A DNA stretch of 15,782 nt from DATJZH01 sp035499215 (GCA_035499215.1 DATJZH010000188.1:1-15782); one strand, 5' to 3'. Shown: positions 7,772 through 14,141, counted from the stretch's first letter. Program-made: numbers and translations. The notes: a model not told the origin generated them from the sequence alone.

Positions 7772-8038
7772 GTGAGTCTGATCAGCTGGGCGGCGGCCAC
7801 CCCGGCACGCAAGATCACTGTTATCGTCATCCTGGCGATCATCGGGCTGGGGGCGATCGCCGTGGCCCTGATTTACCTCATCCACGCCAACGACCTGCCC
7901 ACGGTTCTGATCGGCCGCTCTCATCACGGCCGCCACCCCATCCGCGCGGTCATCGCCGCCGTCGTGGGCGTGGGCCTGCTGGTGGTCGCCTGGCTGGTAT
8001 ACCGGCAGCGGCCAGCGGCGAGCACCGGCGACGTCTAG
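7772..8038 (+). CDS. small two-helix membrane protein, copy 2
   Basis: An 88-aa paralogue of the protein at 7103. The frame is open from further upstream, but the start is placed at the GTG at 7772 because a GGGAG ribosome-binding site (7761-7765) lies 6 nt before it and the preceding residues have no counterpart in copy 1. Hydrophobic segments cover about 15-36 and 57-77. The loop between them reads DLPTVLIGRSHHGRHPIRAV, again His- and Gly-rich, with LP, G-S-H and H-x-IR shared with copy 1. The topology is likely hairpin-like, with both ends on the same side. The function is unknown. The two copies are well diverged, so the duplication is old or they were acquired separately. Confidence 0.72.
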   Translation: MSLISWAAATPARKITVIVILAIIGLGAIAVALIYLIHANDLPTVLIGRSHHGRHPIRAVIAAVVGVGLLVVAWLVYRQRPAASTGDV

Positions 8039-8094
8039 CCTCCCGGCCGCCCAGCGGGCAGCCGGAAGCCCGCGGCAGCGGGCAACGCGCACCA

Positions 8095-8130
8095 GAGCGC
8101 GAATGCGCACCGGAGCGCGAATGCGCACCG
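8095..8130 (+). repeat. two tandem 18-bp repeats (GAGCGCGAATGCGCACCG)
   Basis: Two perfect back-to-back copies of an 18-bp unit lie at 8095-8112 and 8113-8130. Degenerate partial copies flank them on both sides (ACGCGCACCA before, GGCCGCGAA after). Each unit contains GCGC-GAAT-GCGC, which can fold into a 4-bp hairpin with a tetraloop. The array lies between copy 2 of the small membrane gene and the four-helix membrane gene. Confidence 0.8.
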
Positions 8131-8186
8131 GGCCGCGAAACAGCCCGGACATCCAGCAACATCTCAGATGCCGCACCGGCAGGACC

Positions 8187-8192
8187 TAAGAT
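8187..8192 (+). promoter_or_regulatory. -10-like box TAAGAT directly before a start codon
   Basis: TAAGAT ends 6 nt before the ATG at 8199. No Shine-Dalgarno sequence is present between them. This spacing puts the expected transcription start on the A of the ATG, as in leaderless actinobacterial genes. No clear -35 is visible. Confidence 0.45.
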
Positions 8193-8198
8193 CAGCGC

Positions 8199-8828
8199 AT
8201 GTCTTTCACCGACCGGCTGGTGCTGTGGCTGCACGTCGGATTCGTGATCTTCGCCATCGGCCCCGTAGCGGTGGCGATCTCATCGACCCCCCGCTACATC
8301 AGGAAGCGCGACCTGCCCGTCGTCCGGTACCTGCGCCGGATCACGACGATCTTCACGATTGGCTCCGTGGGCGTGCTGCCCGCCGGGATCATCCTCGCCC
8401 GGATCGGCAACGCCAGGGATCTCGGCAGGCCGTGGCTGACCGCCTCGATGACGCTGTACGTGGTCGCGGTCGTGCTGCTTGCCCTGATCATCGGCGATCA
8501 GCGGAAGGCGATCAGGGCGCTGGAGGGGCCTGGCCCCGGCAGCCAGGCCGCCACCGCCAGCCCGGCAGCGGGCCCGCCGGCGGCCGGCCCGGCCGCACCC
8601 GCTGACTCCGCTGCGGCAGCGGGCGCCGGCCCGGCTCAGCCGACGACAGCCACAGCAGCAGCGGCCGGGGCCGGGGCCGGGGCCGGGACCCAGCCCGCCG
8701 CGGTGACCCCGGCTCCCGCACCCGCCGCGCCGCTCGCCACGGTGGAGCGCGGCCGGATCGCCATGCTGGGCGCGGTGGTCAACCTGATCTGGCTGATCAT
8801 TCTGGTCCTGATGATCTGGAACGCCTGA
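8199..8828 (+). CDS. four-helix integral membrane protein with Ala/Pro/Gly linker
   Basis: A 209-aa membrane protein of unknown function. Hydrophobic segments lie at about 8-28, 50-69, 83-99 and 186-207. Between helices 3 and 4 is a low-complexity stretch, about 110-180, made almost only of Ala, Pro, Gly, Thr and Ser. The start is the ATG at 8199, which has no ribosome-binding site but a -10-like TAAGAT just upstream, so leaderless expression is likely. The first 100 residues, with LHVGFVIFAIGPVAVA and a basic loop, resemble small DUF2269-type predicted membrane proteins, but I hold this weakly. Inside the linker the DNA is a (GGGGCC)n tract, which may vary in length between strains. The gene converges on metB. 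Confidence 0.8.
   Translation: MSFTDRLVLWLHVGFVIFAIGPVAVAISSTPRYIRKRDLPVVRYLRRITTIFTIGSVGVLPAGIILARIGNARDLGRPWLTASMTLYVVAVVLLALIIGDQRKAIRALEGPGPGSQAATASPAAGPPAAGPAAPADSAAAAGAGPAQPTTATAAAAGAGAGAGTQPAAVTPAPAPAAPLATVERGRIAMLGAVVNLIWLIILVLMIWNA
8663..8690 (+). repeat. (GGGGCC)n hexanucleotide tract inside the linker
   Basis: GGCC is followed by three perfect GGGGCC units and one variant, GGGACC. It is in frame and codes for an Ala-Gly run at about residues 155-164. Four G-runs spaced by CC on the coding strand could form a G-quadruplex, and a repeat of this kind is prone to slippage in 6-bp (two-codon) steps that keep the frame. Confidence 0.85.
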
Positions 8829-8830
8829 CC

Positions 8831-8850
8831 GCGCCGTGAGCACTCGGCGT
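8831..8850. terminator. small stem-loop between convergent genes
   Basis: CGCCG and CGGCG (8832-8836 and 8845-8849), with an 8-nt loop, lie in the 29-bp gap between the stop of the membrane gene and the stop of metB. A stem here could serve both transcripts. It is short and lacks a T-tract. Confidence 0.25.
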
Positions 8851-8857
8851 CACCTGC

Positions 8858-10060
8858 TCAGCCGATCGCCGAGCGGATGTCTTCCAGCAGGTCGTCGCAG
8901 GTCTCGATGCCGACCGACAGGCGGATCAGGTCGGCCGGAACCTCGAGCGCGGATCCGGCCACGGACGCATGGGTCATCCGGCCGGGGTGCTCGATCAGCG
9001 ACTCGACCCCGCCGAGCGACTCGGCGAGGATGAACACCCTGGTCCGGTCACAGATCGCGACCGCGGCGTCCGGCCCGCCGCGCACCCGGAAGGAGACGAT
9101 GCCGCCGAAGCCGCGCATCTGCCTGGCCGCCACCTCGTGGCGGGGATGAGATCCCAGCCCCGGGTAATACACGCGGGTGACCGCCGGGTGGCTGGCCAGC
9201 ATCTCGGCGATCCGCTGGGCGTTCGCCGAGTGCCGGTCCATCCGGACGCCTAGCGTCCTGATTCCGCGCAGCGTCAGCCAGGCGTCGAACGGGCCGCCGG
9301 CCGAACCGGTGGCATTCCGGTGGCAGGCCACTTCCTCGCCGAGCCCGGCGTCAGCCACCACGAGCGCGCCGCCGACGACGTCGGAATGTCCGCCCAGGTA
9401 CTTGGTGGTGGAATGCACCACGACATCGGCGCCCAGCGACAACGGCTGCTGCAGGTACGGCGACGCGAAAGTGTTGTCCACCACGAGCAGCGCGCCGCCA
9501 CCGCGGGCGATCTCGGCGAGCGCGGTGATGTCCGCGATGGCCAGCAGCGGGTTGGATGGCGTCTCGACCCAGATCAGCCTGGCCGGGCGGTCTCGCATCG
9601 CCTGGCGCACGGCTGCCGGATCGCCGACCTGCACGGGCCGGTAGCTCACGCCCCAGCGCCGGAAAATCCTGTCGAACAGCCGGAAGGTGCCGCCGTAGCA
9701 GTCCTGCGGGATCAGCACGTCGTCGCCCGGCTGCAGGACGCTGCGCAGCAGCGCGTCCTCGGCGGCCATCCCGGATGCGAACGCCAGCGCCCGCACGCCG
9801 CCCTCGAGCACGGCCAGGCACTCCTCCAGCGCGCCGCGGGTGGGGTTGGCCGAGCGAGAGTACTCGTAGCCCTCGATCCAGCGGGCCGGCCCGGCGTGGC
9901 CGCCCGCCCCGAGCCCGCGGCCGCGCAGCCCGCCCACGCCATCCTGCTTGAAGGTGGCGACCTGGTAGATCGGCGGAATCACGGCGCCGGTCAGCGGATC
10001 GGGTTCCTGGCCGGCATGGATGGCCAGCGTGTCGAAGCCATCGGCATGCTGTGTCTGCAT
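8858..10060 (-). CDS. metB: cystathionine gamma-synthase / gamma-lyase family (MetB)
   Basis: PLP enzyme of the Cys/Met metabolism family, 400 aa, cytoplasmic. MetB joins an activated homoserine to cysteine to make cystathionine; close relatives cleave cystathionine to cysteine, and many actinobacterial members may do both. Seen: the N-terminal GFDTLAIHAGQEPDP, the GYEYSRSANPTR substrate/PLP loop (64-75), ETPSNP at 166-171, DNTFASP at 195-201, PLP lysine K220 in HSTTKYLGGH, and the C-terminal GGVESLIEHP and RLSVGIE. The protein is somewhat longer than usual (about 380) because of a Gly/Arg/Ala-rich insertion at about 47-63 between QDGVGGLRG and GYEYSR. It lies 47 bp downstream of cbs on the same strand, so the two genes likely form an operon for exchange between methionine and cysteine. 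Confidence 0.93.
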   Translation of the reverse strand: MQTQHADGFDTLAIHAGQEPDPLTGAVIPPIYQVATFKQDGVGGLRGRGLGAGGHAGPARWIEGYEYSRSANPTRGALEECLAVLEGGVRALAFASGMAAEDALLRSVLQPGDDVLIPQDCYGGTFRLFDRIFRRWGVSYRPVQVGDPAAVRQAMRDRPARLIWVETPSNPLLAIADITALAEIARGGGALLVVDNTFASPYLQQPLSLGADVVVHSTTKYLGGHSDVVGGALVVADAGLGEEVACHRNATGSAGGPFDAWLTLRGIRTLGVRMDRHSANAQRIAEMLASHPAVTRVYYPGLGSHPRHEVAARQMRGFGGIVSFRVRGGPDAAVAICDRTRVFILAESLGGVESLIEHPGRMTHASVAGSALEVPADLIRLSVGIETCDDLLEDIRSAIG

Positions 10061-10107
10061 CTGTCAAGCCCGTCCTCTGCGAATTGGCCGCAACGCGCGG
10101 TATGCGG

Positions 10108-11565
10108 TTACGCCGGCGACTGTCCGGCCTGCCCGCGAGGCTGCGGTCTGCCCGGTGGGCTGTGGGCTCTCCCGGCCTCAGCCTGAGTTTCGGCCAGGAA
10201 TGTGAGCACATCTTGCCTGGTGATCATTCCCTCTGGCTTGCCGTCCACCAGAACGAGGGCGGCACCAGCCTTCTCCAGGGCTGCCACCGCGGCGCTGACC
10301 GGCTCGCCCGATCCCACCATCGGAAGCGGCGGCGACATGTGGGTGCCGACCGGGTCGTTCGGGCTGGCCTTACCGCAGACGAGGGCGTTCAGCAGGTCGC
10401 GCTCGACGATCGAGCCGATCACCTCCGCCGCCATGATAGGCGGTTCCTCGTTGAGGACCGGAAGCTGGGAGACGTCGAAGGAGCGCAGGCTCTCGATCAC
10501 CGTCAGCACCGTCTCATCGGGGTGCGCATGCACGAACGACGGCAGCCCGCCAGCCTTGCGCTGCAGCACGTCACTGACTCTCGGCTCGGCTGTCGCCGAC
10601 GTCAGGAAGCCGTAGTCGGCCATCCACTCGTCGTTGTAGATCTTCGACAGGTAGCCGCGCCCGCCGTCGGCCAGCAGCACCACGATCACGTCACCGGGCT
10701 CCGCGGCCTGCGCTACCCGCAGGGCCGCCACTACCGCCATTCCGCAGGAACCGCCGGTGAGCAGGGCTTCCTCCCGGGCCAGGCGGCGGGTCATGAGGAA
10801 GGAGTCCGCATCGCTGACCGCGATGATCTGATCGCAGATGCTCTTGTCGAAGGTCTGCGGCCAGATGTCCTCGCCGACGCCTTCCACCAGGTACGGGCGG
10901 CCGGTCCCGCCGGAGTAGACCGAGCCTTCCGGGTCCGCGCCGATAACCTTGACCCTCCCGCCGGATGCCTCCTTGAGGAAGCGGCCGGCGCCGGTGATGG
11001 TGCCGCCGGTGCCGATCCCCGCCACGAAATGCGTGACCTGGCCGTCGGTCTGCGCCCAGATCTCCGGTCCGGTGGACAGGTAATGCGAGCGAGGATTCTC
11101 CGGGTTGGCGTACTGGTCGGGCTTCCAGCCGCCCGGGGTCTCGGCCGCCAGCCGGTCCGAGACCGAGTAATAGGAGTCGGGGTGGCCGGGCAGGACCGTG
11201 GTCGGGCAGACGACGACGTCGGCGCCGTAGGCGCGCAGCACGCTGATCTTGTCCTGGCCCACCTTGTCCGGGCAGACGAACAGGCACTTATAGCCCTTCT
11301 CGGCCGCTACGATCGCCAGCCCCACGCCGGTGTTGCCGGATGTCGGCTCCACGATGGTTCCGCCCGGCTGGAGGGCACCGGACCGCTCGGCCTCCGCCAC
11401 CATCCGCAGCGCGATCCGGTCCTTCACCGATCCGCCCGGGTTGAAGTACTCCACCTTGGCCAGGACCGCAGGCCCGCAGCCGCCGCCTTGCTGCCGCGTC
11501 ACCCTGCGCAGCCTGACCAGCGGGGTGTTCCCGATAAGCTCGACCAGCGAGTCGTGTACCTGCAT
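10108..11565 (-). CDS. cbs: cystathionine beta-synthase with C-terminal CBS pair
   Basis: PLP enzyme that condenses serine (or O-acetylserine) with homocysteine to give cystathionine, the first step of reverse transsulfuration. 485 aa; the ATG at 11565 has an AAGGTGG ribosome-binding site. Seen: ELIGNTPLVRL at the N-terminus, PLP lysine K48 in NPGGSVKDR, TSGNTG at 75-80, the phosphate loop GTGGT at 185-189, and SCG at 273-275. Two CBS regulatory domains follow, about 329-390 and 405-460, which in relatives sense adenosyl ligands. The last 20 residues are a Pro/Gly-rich tail. The CBS pair distinguishes this from plain cysteine synthases. Its neighbours, metB downstream and a divergent thiolase, match the cbs locus of Mycobacterium tuberculosis (Rv1074c fadA3, Rv1077 cbs, Rv1079 metB). 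Confidence 0.95.
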   Translation of the reverse strand: MQVHDSLVELIGNTPLVRLRRVTRQQGGGCGPAVLAKVEYFNPGGSVKDRIALRMVAEAERSGALQPGGTIVEPTSGNTGVGLAIVAAEKGYKCLFVCPDKVGQDKISVLRAYGADVVVCPTTVLPGHPDSYYSVSDRLAAETPGGWKPDQYANPENPRSHYLSTGPEIWAQTDGQVTHFVAGIGTGGTITGAGRFLKEASGGRVKVIGADPEGSVYSGGTGRPYLVEGVGEDIWPQTFDKSICDQIIAVSDADSFLMTRRLAREEALLTGGSCGMAVVAALRVAQAAEPGDVIVVLLADGGRGYLSKIYNDEWMADYGFLTSATAEPRVSDVLQRKAGGLPSFVHAHPDETVLTVIESLRSFDVSQLPVLNEEPPIMAAEVIGSIVERDLLNALVCGKASPNDPVGTHMSPPLPMVGSGEPVSAAVAALEKAGAALVLVDGKPEGMITRQDVLTFLAETQAEAGRAHSPPGRPQPRGQAGQSPA

Positions 11566-11620
11566 CGTCAGCCACCTTGTCCCGGGCGCAATGGCACTGT
11601 CCCGCCCGCGCCGGACGGCC

Positions 11621-11640
11621 GTCAGCGACAGACAGCTGAC
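11621..11640. promoter_or_regulatory. GTCAGC-N8-GCTGAC inverted repeat in the cbs/thiolase promoter
   Basis: A perfect inverted repeat with 6-bp arms and an 8-nt spacer lies in the 156-bp divergent gap. Its right arm overlaps the -35-like CTGACA (11636-11641) proposed for the thiolase. A third GTCAGC half-site is at 11567-11572, just upstream of the cbs start codon. The layout is what a regulator serving both directions would use. Confidence 0.4.
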
Positions 11641-11663
11641 AGGAGGCTGCTGAAAGCTACACT
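11636..11663 (+). promoter_or_regulatory. candidate thiolase promoter (CTGACA-N16-TACACT)
   Basis: A -35-like CTGACA at 11636-11641 and a -10-like TACACT at 11658-11663 are separated by 16 bp. The transcript would have a leader of about 50 nt before the thiolase ATG at 11722. A second -10-like TAGTGT lies at 11685-11690 but has no matching -35. Confidence 0.4.
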
Positions 11664-11721
11664 GGCCTCCCGCGCCACATGGGCTAGTGTGTCATTAACT
11701 ACCAGTTTGCAGGAGCACCGC

Positions 11722-12939
11722 ATGCCTGAAGCAGTCGTCGTCGCAACCGCCCGCTCACCGATCGGCCGGGCGTTCAAGGGTTCACTGGCCGGCATCCGTC
11801 CCGATGACCTGACCGCGCAGATCATCACCGCAGCGCTGGCCAAGGTTCCGCAGCTCGATCCTGCCGATATTGACGACCTGATGCTCGGCTGCGGGATGCC
11901 CGGCGGCGAGCAGGGCTTCAACATGGCCCGGGTGGTCGCCGTCCTGCTCGGAAACGACACACTGCCCGGCACCACCGTCAACCGGTACTGCGCCTCGTCG
12001 CTGCAGACCACCCGGATGGCCTACCACGCGATCAAGGCAGGCGAGGGCGACGTCTTCATCTCGGCCGGCGTGGAATGCGTGAGCCGGTCCGCCAACGGCA
12101 GCAGCGACAGCTGGCCCGACACCATGAACCCGATCTTCGCCGACGCCGCGCAGCGTAACGTGGAGATGGCGAACAGCGGCGAGGTCTGGCACGACCCGCG
12201 CCAGGACGGCCAGCTCCCCGACGCCTACCTGGCGATGGGCCAGACGGCCGAGAACGTGGCGAAGCTCCGCGGCATCTCCCGCGCCGAGCAGGACGAGTTC
12301 GGCGTCCGGTCGCAGAACATGGCCGAGAAGGCAACGGCCAGCGGCTTCTGGCAGCGCGAGATCATCCCGGTGACGATGCCGGACGGGACGGCGGTCTCGG
12401 CCGACGACGGGCCCCGCGCCGGGGTGACCCTGGAGGCGGTGTCCGGGCTGAAGCCGGTCTTCCGCCCGGATGGCACGGTGACCGCGGCCAACTGCTGCGC
12501 GCTGAACGACGGCGCGGCCGCGGTGATCGTGATGAGCGACCGCAAGGCGGCGGAGCTCGGCATCACGCCGCTGGCGCGGGTCGTCTCCACCGGCGTGACG
12601 GGCCTGACGCCTGAGATCATGGGACTCGGCCCGGTCGAGGCGTCCCGGCAGGCACTCAGCCGGGCCGGCATGACCATCGATGACATTGACCTGGTCGAGC
12701 TCAACGAGGCGTTCGCGGCCCAGGTGATCCCGTCTTACCGGGACCTCGGCATCGACATCGACAAGCTGAATGTCAATGGCGGGGCGATCGCGGTCGGGCA
12801 CCCGTTCGGCATGACCGGGGCGCGGATCACCACGACGCTGCTCAACGGCCTGCAGTCCCGCGACAAGACATTCGGGCTGGAGACCATGTGCGTGGGAGGC
12901 GGCCAGGGCATGGCGATGGTTTTCGAGCGGCTGGCCTGA
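11722..12939 (+). CDS. thiolase: acetyl-CoA acetyltransferase / 3-ketoacyl-CoA thiolase (FadA3-like)
   Basis: A 405-aa thiolase that cleaves 3-ketoacyl-CoA with CoA in beta-oxidation or condenses acetyl-CoA units. The ATG at 11722 has an AGGAG ribosome-binding site 6 nt upstream; the long open frame before it is antisense to cbs. Seen: the N-terminal VVVATARSPIGRAFKG, nucleophilic C90 in NRYCASSLQ, LNEAFAAQV at 327-335, catalytic H360 in GGAIAVGHPFGMTGAR, and the second catalytic C390 in CVGGGQGMAMVFE. The full set of catalytic residues and the length are normal. It is divergent from cbs and likely monocistronic, since a 7-bp stem-loop follows the stop. The orientation matches fadA3 beside cbs in M. 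tuberculosis. Chain-length preference cannot be read from the sequence. Confidence 0.94.
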   Translation: MPEAVVVATARSPIGRAFKGSLAGIRPDDLTAQIITAALAKVPQLDPADIDDLMLGCGMPGGEQGFNMARVVAVLLGNDTLPGTTVNRYCASSLQTTRMAYHAIKAGEGDVFISAGVECVSRSANGSSDSWPDTMNPIFADAAQRNVEMANSGEVWHDPRQDGQLPDAYLAMGQTAENVAKLRGISRAEQDEFGVRSQNMAEKATASGFWQREIIPVTMPDGTAVSADDGPRAGVTLEAVSGLKPVFRPDGTVTAANCCALNDGAAAVIVMSDRKAAELGITPLARVVSTGVTGLTPEIMGLGPVEASRQALSRAGMTIDDIDLVELNEAFAAQVIPSYRDLGIDIDKLNVNGGAIAVGHPFGMTGARITTTLLNGLQSRDKTFGLETMCVGGGQGMAMVFERLA

Positions 12940-12945
12940 CCGGCC

Positions 12946-12972
12946 GGCGCCAGTCGGAAGGTGCCTGGCGCC
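12946..12972 (+). terminator. stem-loop behind the thiolase gene
   Basis: GGCGCCA (12946-12952) and TGGCGCC (12966-12972) form a 7-bp perfect stem with a 13-nt loop, starting 6 bp after the thiolase stop. It has no T-tract. It is a plausible GC-rich terminator separating this gene from the next promoter. Confidence 0.5.
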
Positions 12973-13007
12973 ATAACAGGGCATTACGGAACGGTGACAT
13001 TGGGGGG

Positions 13008-13036
13008 TTGTCAGGCGCCCCCGGGTGGTGCAGTCT
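13008..13036 (+). promoter_or_regulatory. candidate promoter for the DUF4287-like gene (TTGTCA-N17-CAGTCT)
   Basis: A -35-like TTGTCA (13008-13013) and a -10-like CAGTCT (13031-13036) have the ideal 17-bp spacing. A leader of about 30 nt would carry the GGAGG ribosome-binding site of the gene starting at 13073. Confidence 0.45.
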
Positions 13037-13072
13037 CGTCAGCAGGACGACTCTCACCCCTGGAGGTGCCAC

Positions 13073-13306
13073 TTGTCTCTGACTCACTCTCCGGAGATGC
13101 ACAAGAATCTGATCGCCCGCATCCCGCTGGTCACCGGACGTGACCTCAGAGAGTGGTTCAGAAGGCTCGAGTCCGGGCCGCCGTTCTCCCGCTGCGCGGA
13201 GCGTGCGCACTGGCTTGCCGATGAGCACGGCCTGACCAACGGCTACGCCAGCGCGATCGTGCATGAGTATGAGCTGCAGCGCCGCAGCAGGCTGAACAGC
13301 GCCTAG
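13073..13306 (+). CDS. small DUF4287-like protein
   Basis: A 77-aa soluble protein of unknown function. The start is a TTG at 13073, chosen because GGAGG (13062-13066) lies 6 nt upstream; an ATG eight codons later (MHKNLIARIP) is the alternative and would have no ribosome-binding site. Residues 9-70 (LIARIPLVTGRDLREWFRRL, then RAHWLADEHGL and GYASAIVHEYELQRR) look like the short actinobacterial proteins annotated DUF4287, which have the same W-L-x-DEHGL ... G-Y-A-x-AIVHE signature. The charge pattern and length suggest a small helical fold. The stop is 9 bp before the next gene, so the two are probably cotranscribed. Confidence 0.8.
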   Translation: MSLTHSPEMHKNLIARIPLVTGRDLREWFRRLESGPPFSRCAERAHWLADEHGLTNGYASAIVHEYELQRRSRLNSA

Positions 13307-13315
13307 CCGCGCAGG

Positions 13316-13726
13316 GTGGACATCAACCGCGCCGTGGCGTTCTTGCGTGTCCACCACAGGGCAGTACTCGCCACCATGAGGGCCGACGGCGCGCCGCAGT
13401 TCTCCCCCGTCACGGCCACGGCCGACGATGCGGGCCTGGTGCTGATCAGCACGAGGGAGACCGCCTTCAAGGCGAGGAACCTCGCCCGCAATCCGCGGGC
13501 CTCGCTCTGCGTCATGAATGACGGGTTCTTCGGCGAATGGATCCAGGTGGACGGAACTGCCGAGATCATTCAGCTGCCGGCGGCGCTCGATCTCCTTGTC
13601 GACTACTACCGGCGCATCGCGGGGGAGCACCCGGACTGGGACGACTATCGCTCGGCCATGCGCCGGGAGCGGCGGGTCATGGTCCGGGTAACGATCACCC
13701 GCGCCGGACCGGATCAGAGCGGATGA
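13316..13726 (+). CDS. PPOX-fold F420-binding protein (Rv1155-like)
   Basis: A 136-aa split-barrel protein of the pyridoxamine-5'-phosphate-oxidase-like superfamily. The pattern (VLATMRADGAPQFSPV near 17-32, KARNLARNPRASLCV at 52-66, VDGTAEI at 78-84, and YYRRIAGEHPDWDDYRSAM at 97-115) is that of the Rv1155 group, whose members bind cofactor F420 and probably reduce small substrates with F420H2. K52 and R54 occupy the place of the F420-binding basic residues. The GTG at 13316 has only a weak GCAGG before it, so translation may depend on the gene 9 bp upstream. There is no signal peptide. The substrate is unknown. An F420-using protein is consistent with an actinobacterium. Confidence 0.88.
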   Translation: MDINRAVAFLRVHHRAVLATMRADGAPQFSPVTATADDAGLVLISTRETAFKARNLARNPRASLCVMNDGFFGEWIQVDGTAEIIQLPAALDLLVDYYRRIAGEHPDWDDYRSAMRRERRVMVRVTITRAGPDQSG

Positions 13727-13982
13727 GCCCGGCTGCCTTCGGTGTCCCGCCGGCACCCTGGTCCTGTCCGACGTGTCCGGCGCCGCGGTCGGGGGCCGGA
13801 CCTGCCCGCTGGGGCGCCGTCGGCCGCCCCGACGGGGTCCGCGGCCGGCCGCAGAGCCCGCACGTAGTCAGCAATCACCCCGAAATCCCAGGTAGACGGC
13901 ACAGCACGCTGCTCACCAGGGGAGCTGCGGATTAAAGAACAGCCACTAAACGGAAGTGTCTGCCCTTAGCTCGCGCCAGGAA

Positions 13983-13998
13983 TGTGAGATCTATCACG
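13983..13998. promoter_or_regulatory. CRP-like palindrome TGTGA-N6-TCACG
   Basis: TGTGAGATCTATCACG fits the cAMP-receptor-protein consensus, including the GTGA-N6-TCAC form used by mycobacterial CRP. A second, overlapping palindrome ATCACG-GG-CGTGAT lies at 13993-14006. No protein gene starts close by on the plus strand, so the target would be a non-coding transcript or the uncertain small minus-strand frame starting at 13902. Confidence 0.4.
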
Positions 13999-14030
13999 GG
14001 CGTGATGGCGCCACCGGCAGCCTTGCTGGC

Positions 14031-14118
14031 GCAGAACGAGCGCCGCCAGAGCAGAACGCGGTTCTGACTCGGCAGTATCCGATGGCTGACCACTCAGCCA
14101 TCGGATCGAGCGCAGAAC
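14031..14118 (+). repeat. three copies of GCAGAAC
   Basis: GCAGAAC occurs at 14031-14037, 14051-14057 and 14112-14118. The middle copy forms one arm of a perfect CAGAAC-GCG-GTTCTG hairpin (14052-14066). The last copy sits just past the long stem-loop. The repetition within 90 bp is unlikely to be coding. Confidence 0.45.
14077..14106. terminator. 13-bp perfect hairpin, probably a bidirectional terminator
   Basis: ATCCGATGGCTGA (14077-14089) and its exact reverse complement (14094-14106) are separated by a CCAC loop of 4 nt. It is the strongest stem in the window. It lies between the plus-strand PPOX operon and the minus-strand glycosylase/tRNA-like transcript, where a terminator for both would be expected. 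There is no T-run on either side. Confidence 0.65.
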
Positions 14119-14141
14119 ACGCCATCGTGCCTGTTCAGCGG

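Larger units (their letters stand above)
13727..14141. other. 415-bp gap with hairpins, CRP-like site and repeated GCAGAAC; no firm gene
   Basis: This is the longest stretch without a recognised gene, between genes that converge from both sides. A minus-strand frame with GTG start at 13902 (to 13714, 62 codons, beginning MPSTWDFGVIADYV) has a fair start but soon turns into an Arg/Pro-rich string and overlaps the previous gene, so I do not call it. The right half, about 13983-14118, contains a CRP-like palindrome, three copies of GCAGAAC, and two perfect hairpins. Confidence 0.5.

Noticed and set aside
7264..7842. Minus-strand frame filling the gap between the two small membrane genes
   Set aside because: It overlaps both membrane genes on the opposite strand, has weaker GC bias at third positions and no family resemblance.
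10051..11721. Long plus-strand open frame continuous with the thiolase, giving a 962-aa reading
   Set aside because: This part is antisense to the clearly real cbs gene, and thiolase homology and a ribosome-binding site begin at 11722.
13714..13902. Small minus-strand frame (62 codons, GTG start) beginning MPSTWDFGVIADYV
   Set aside because: The first dozen residues look protein-like, but the rest is Arg/Pro-rich, the ribosome-binding site is weak and its end overlaps the PPOX gene. It could be revived if transcribed from the CRP-like site.
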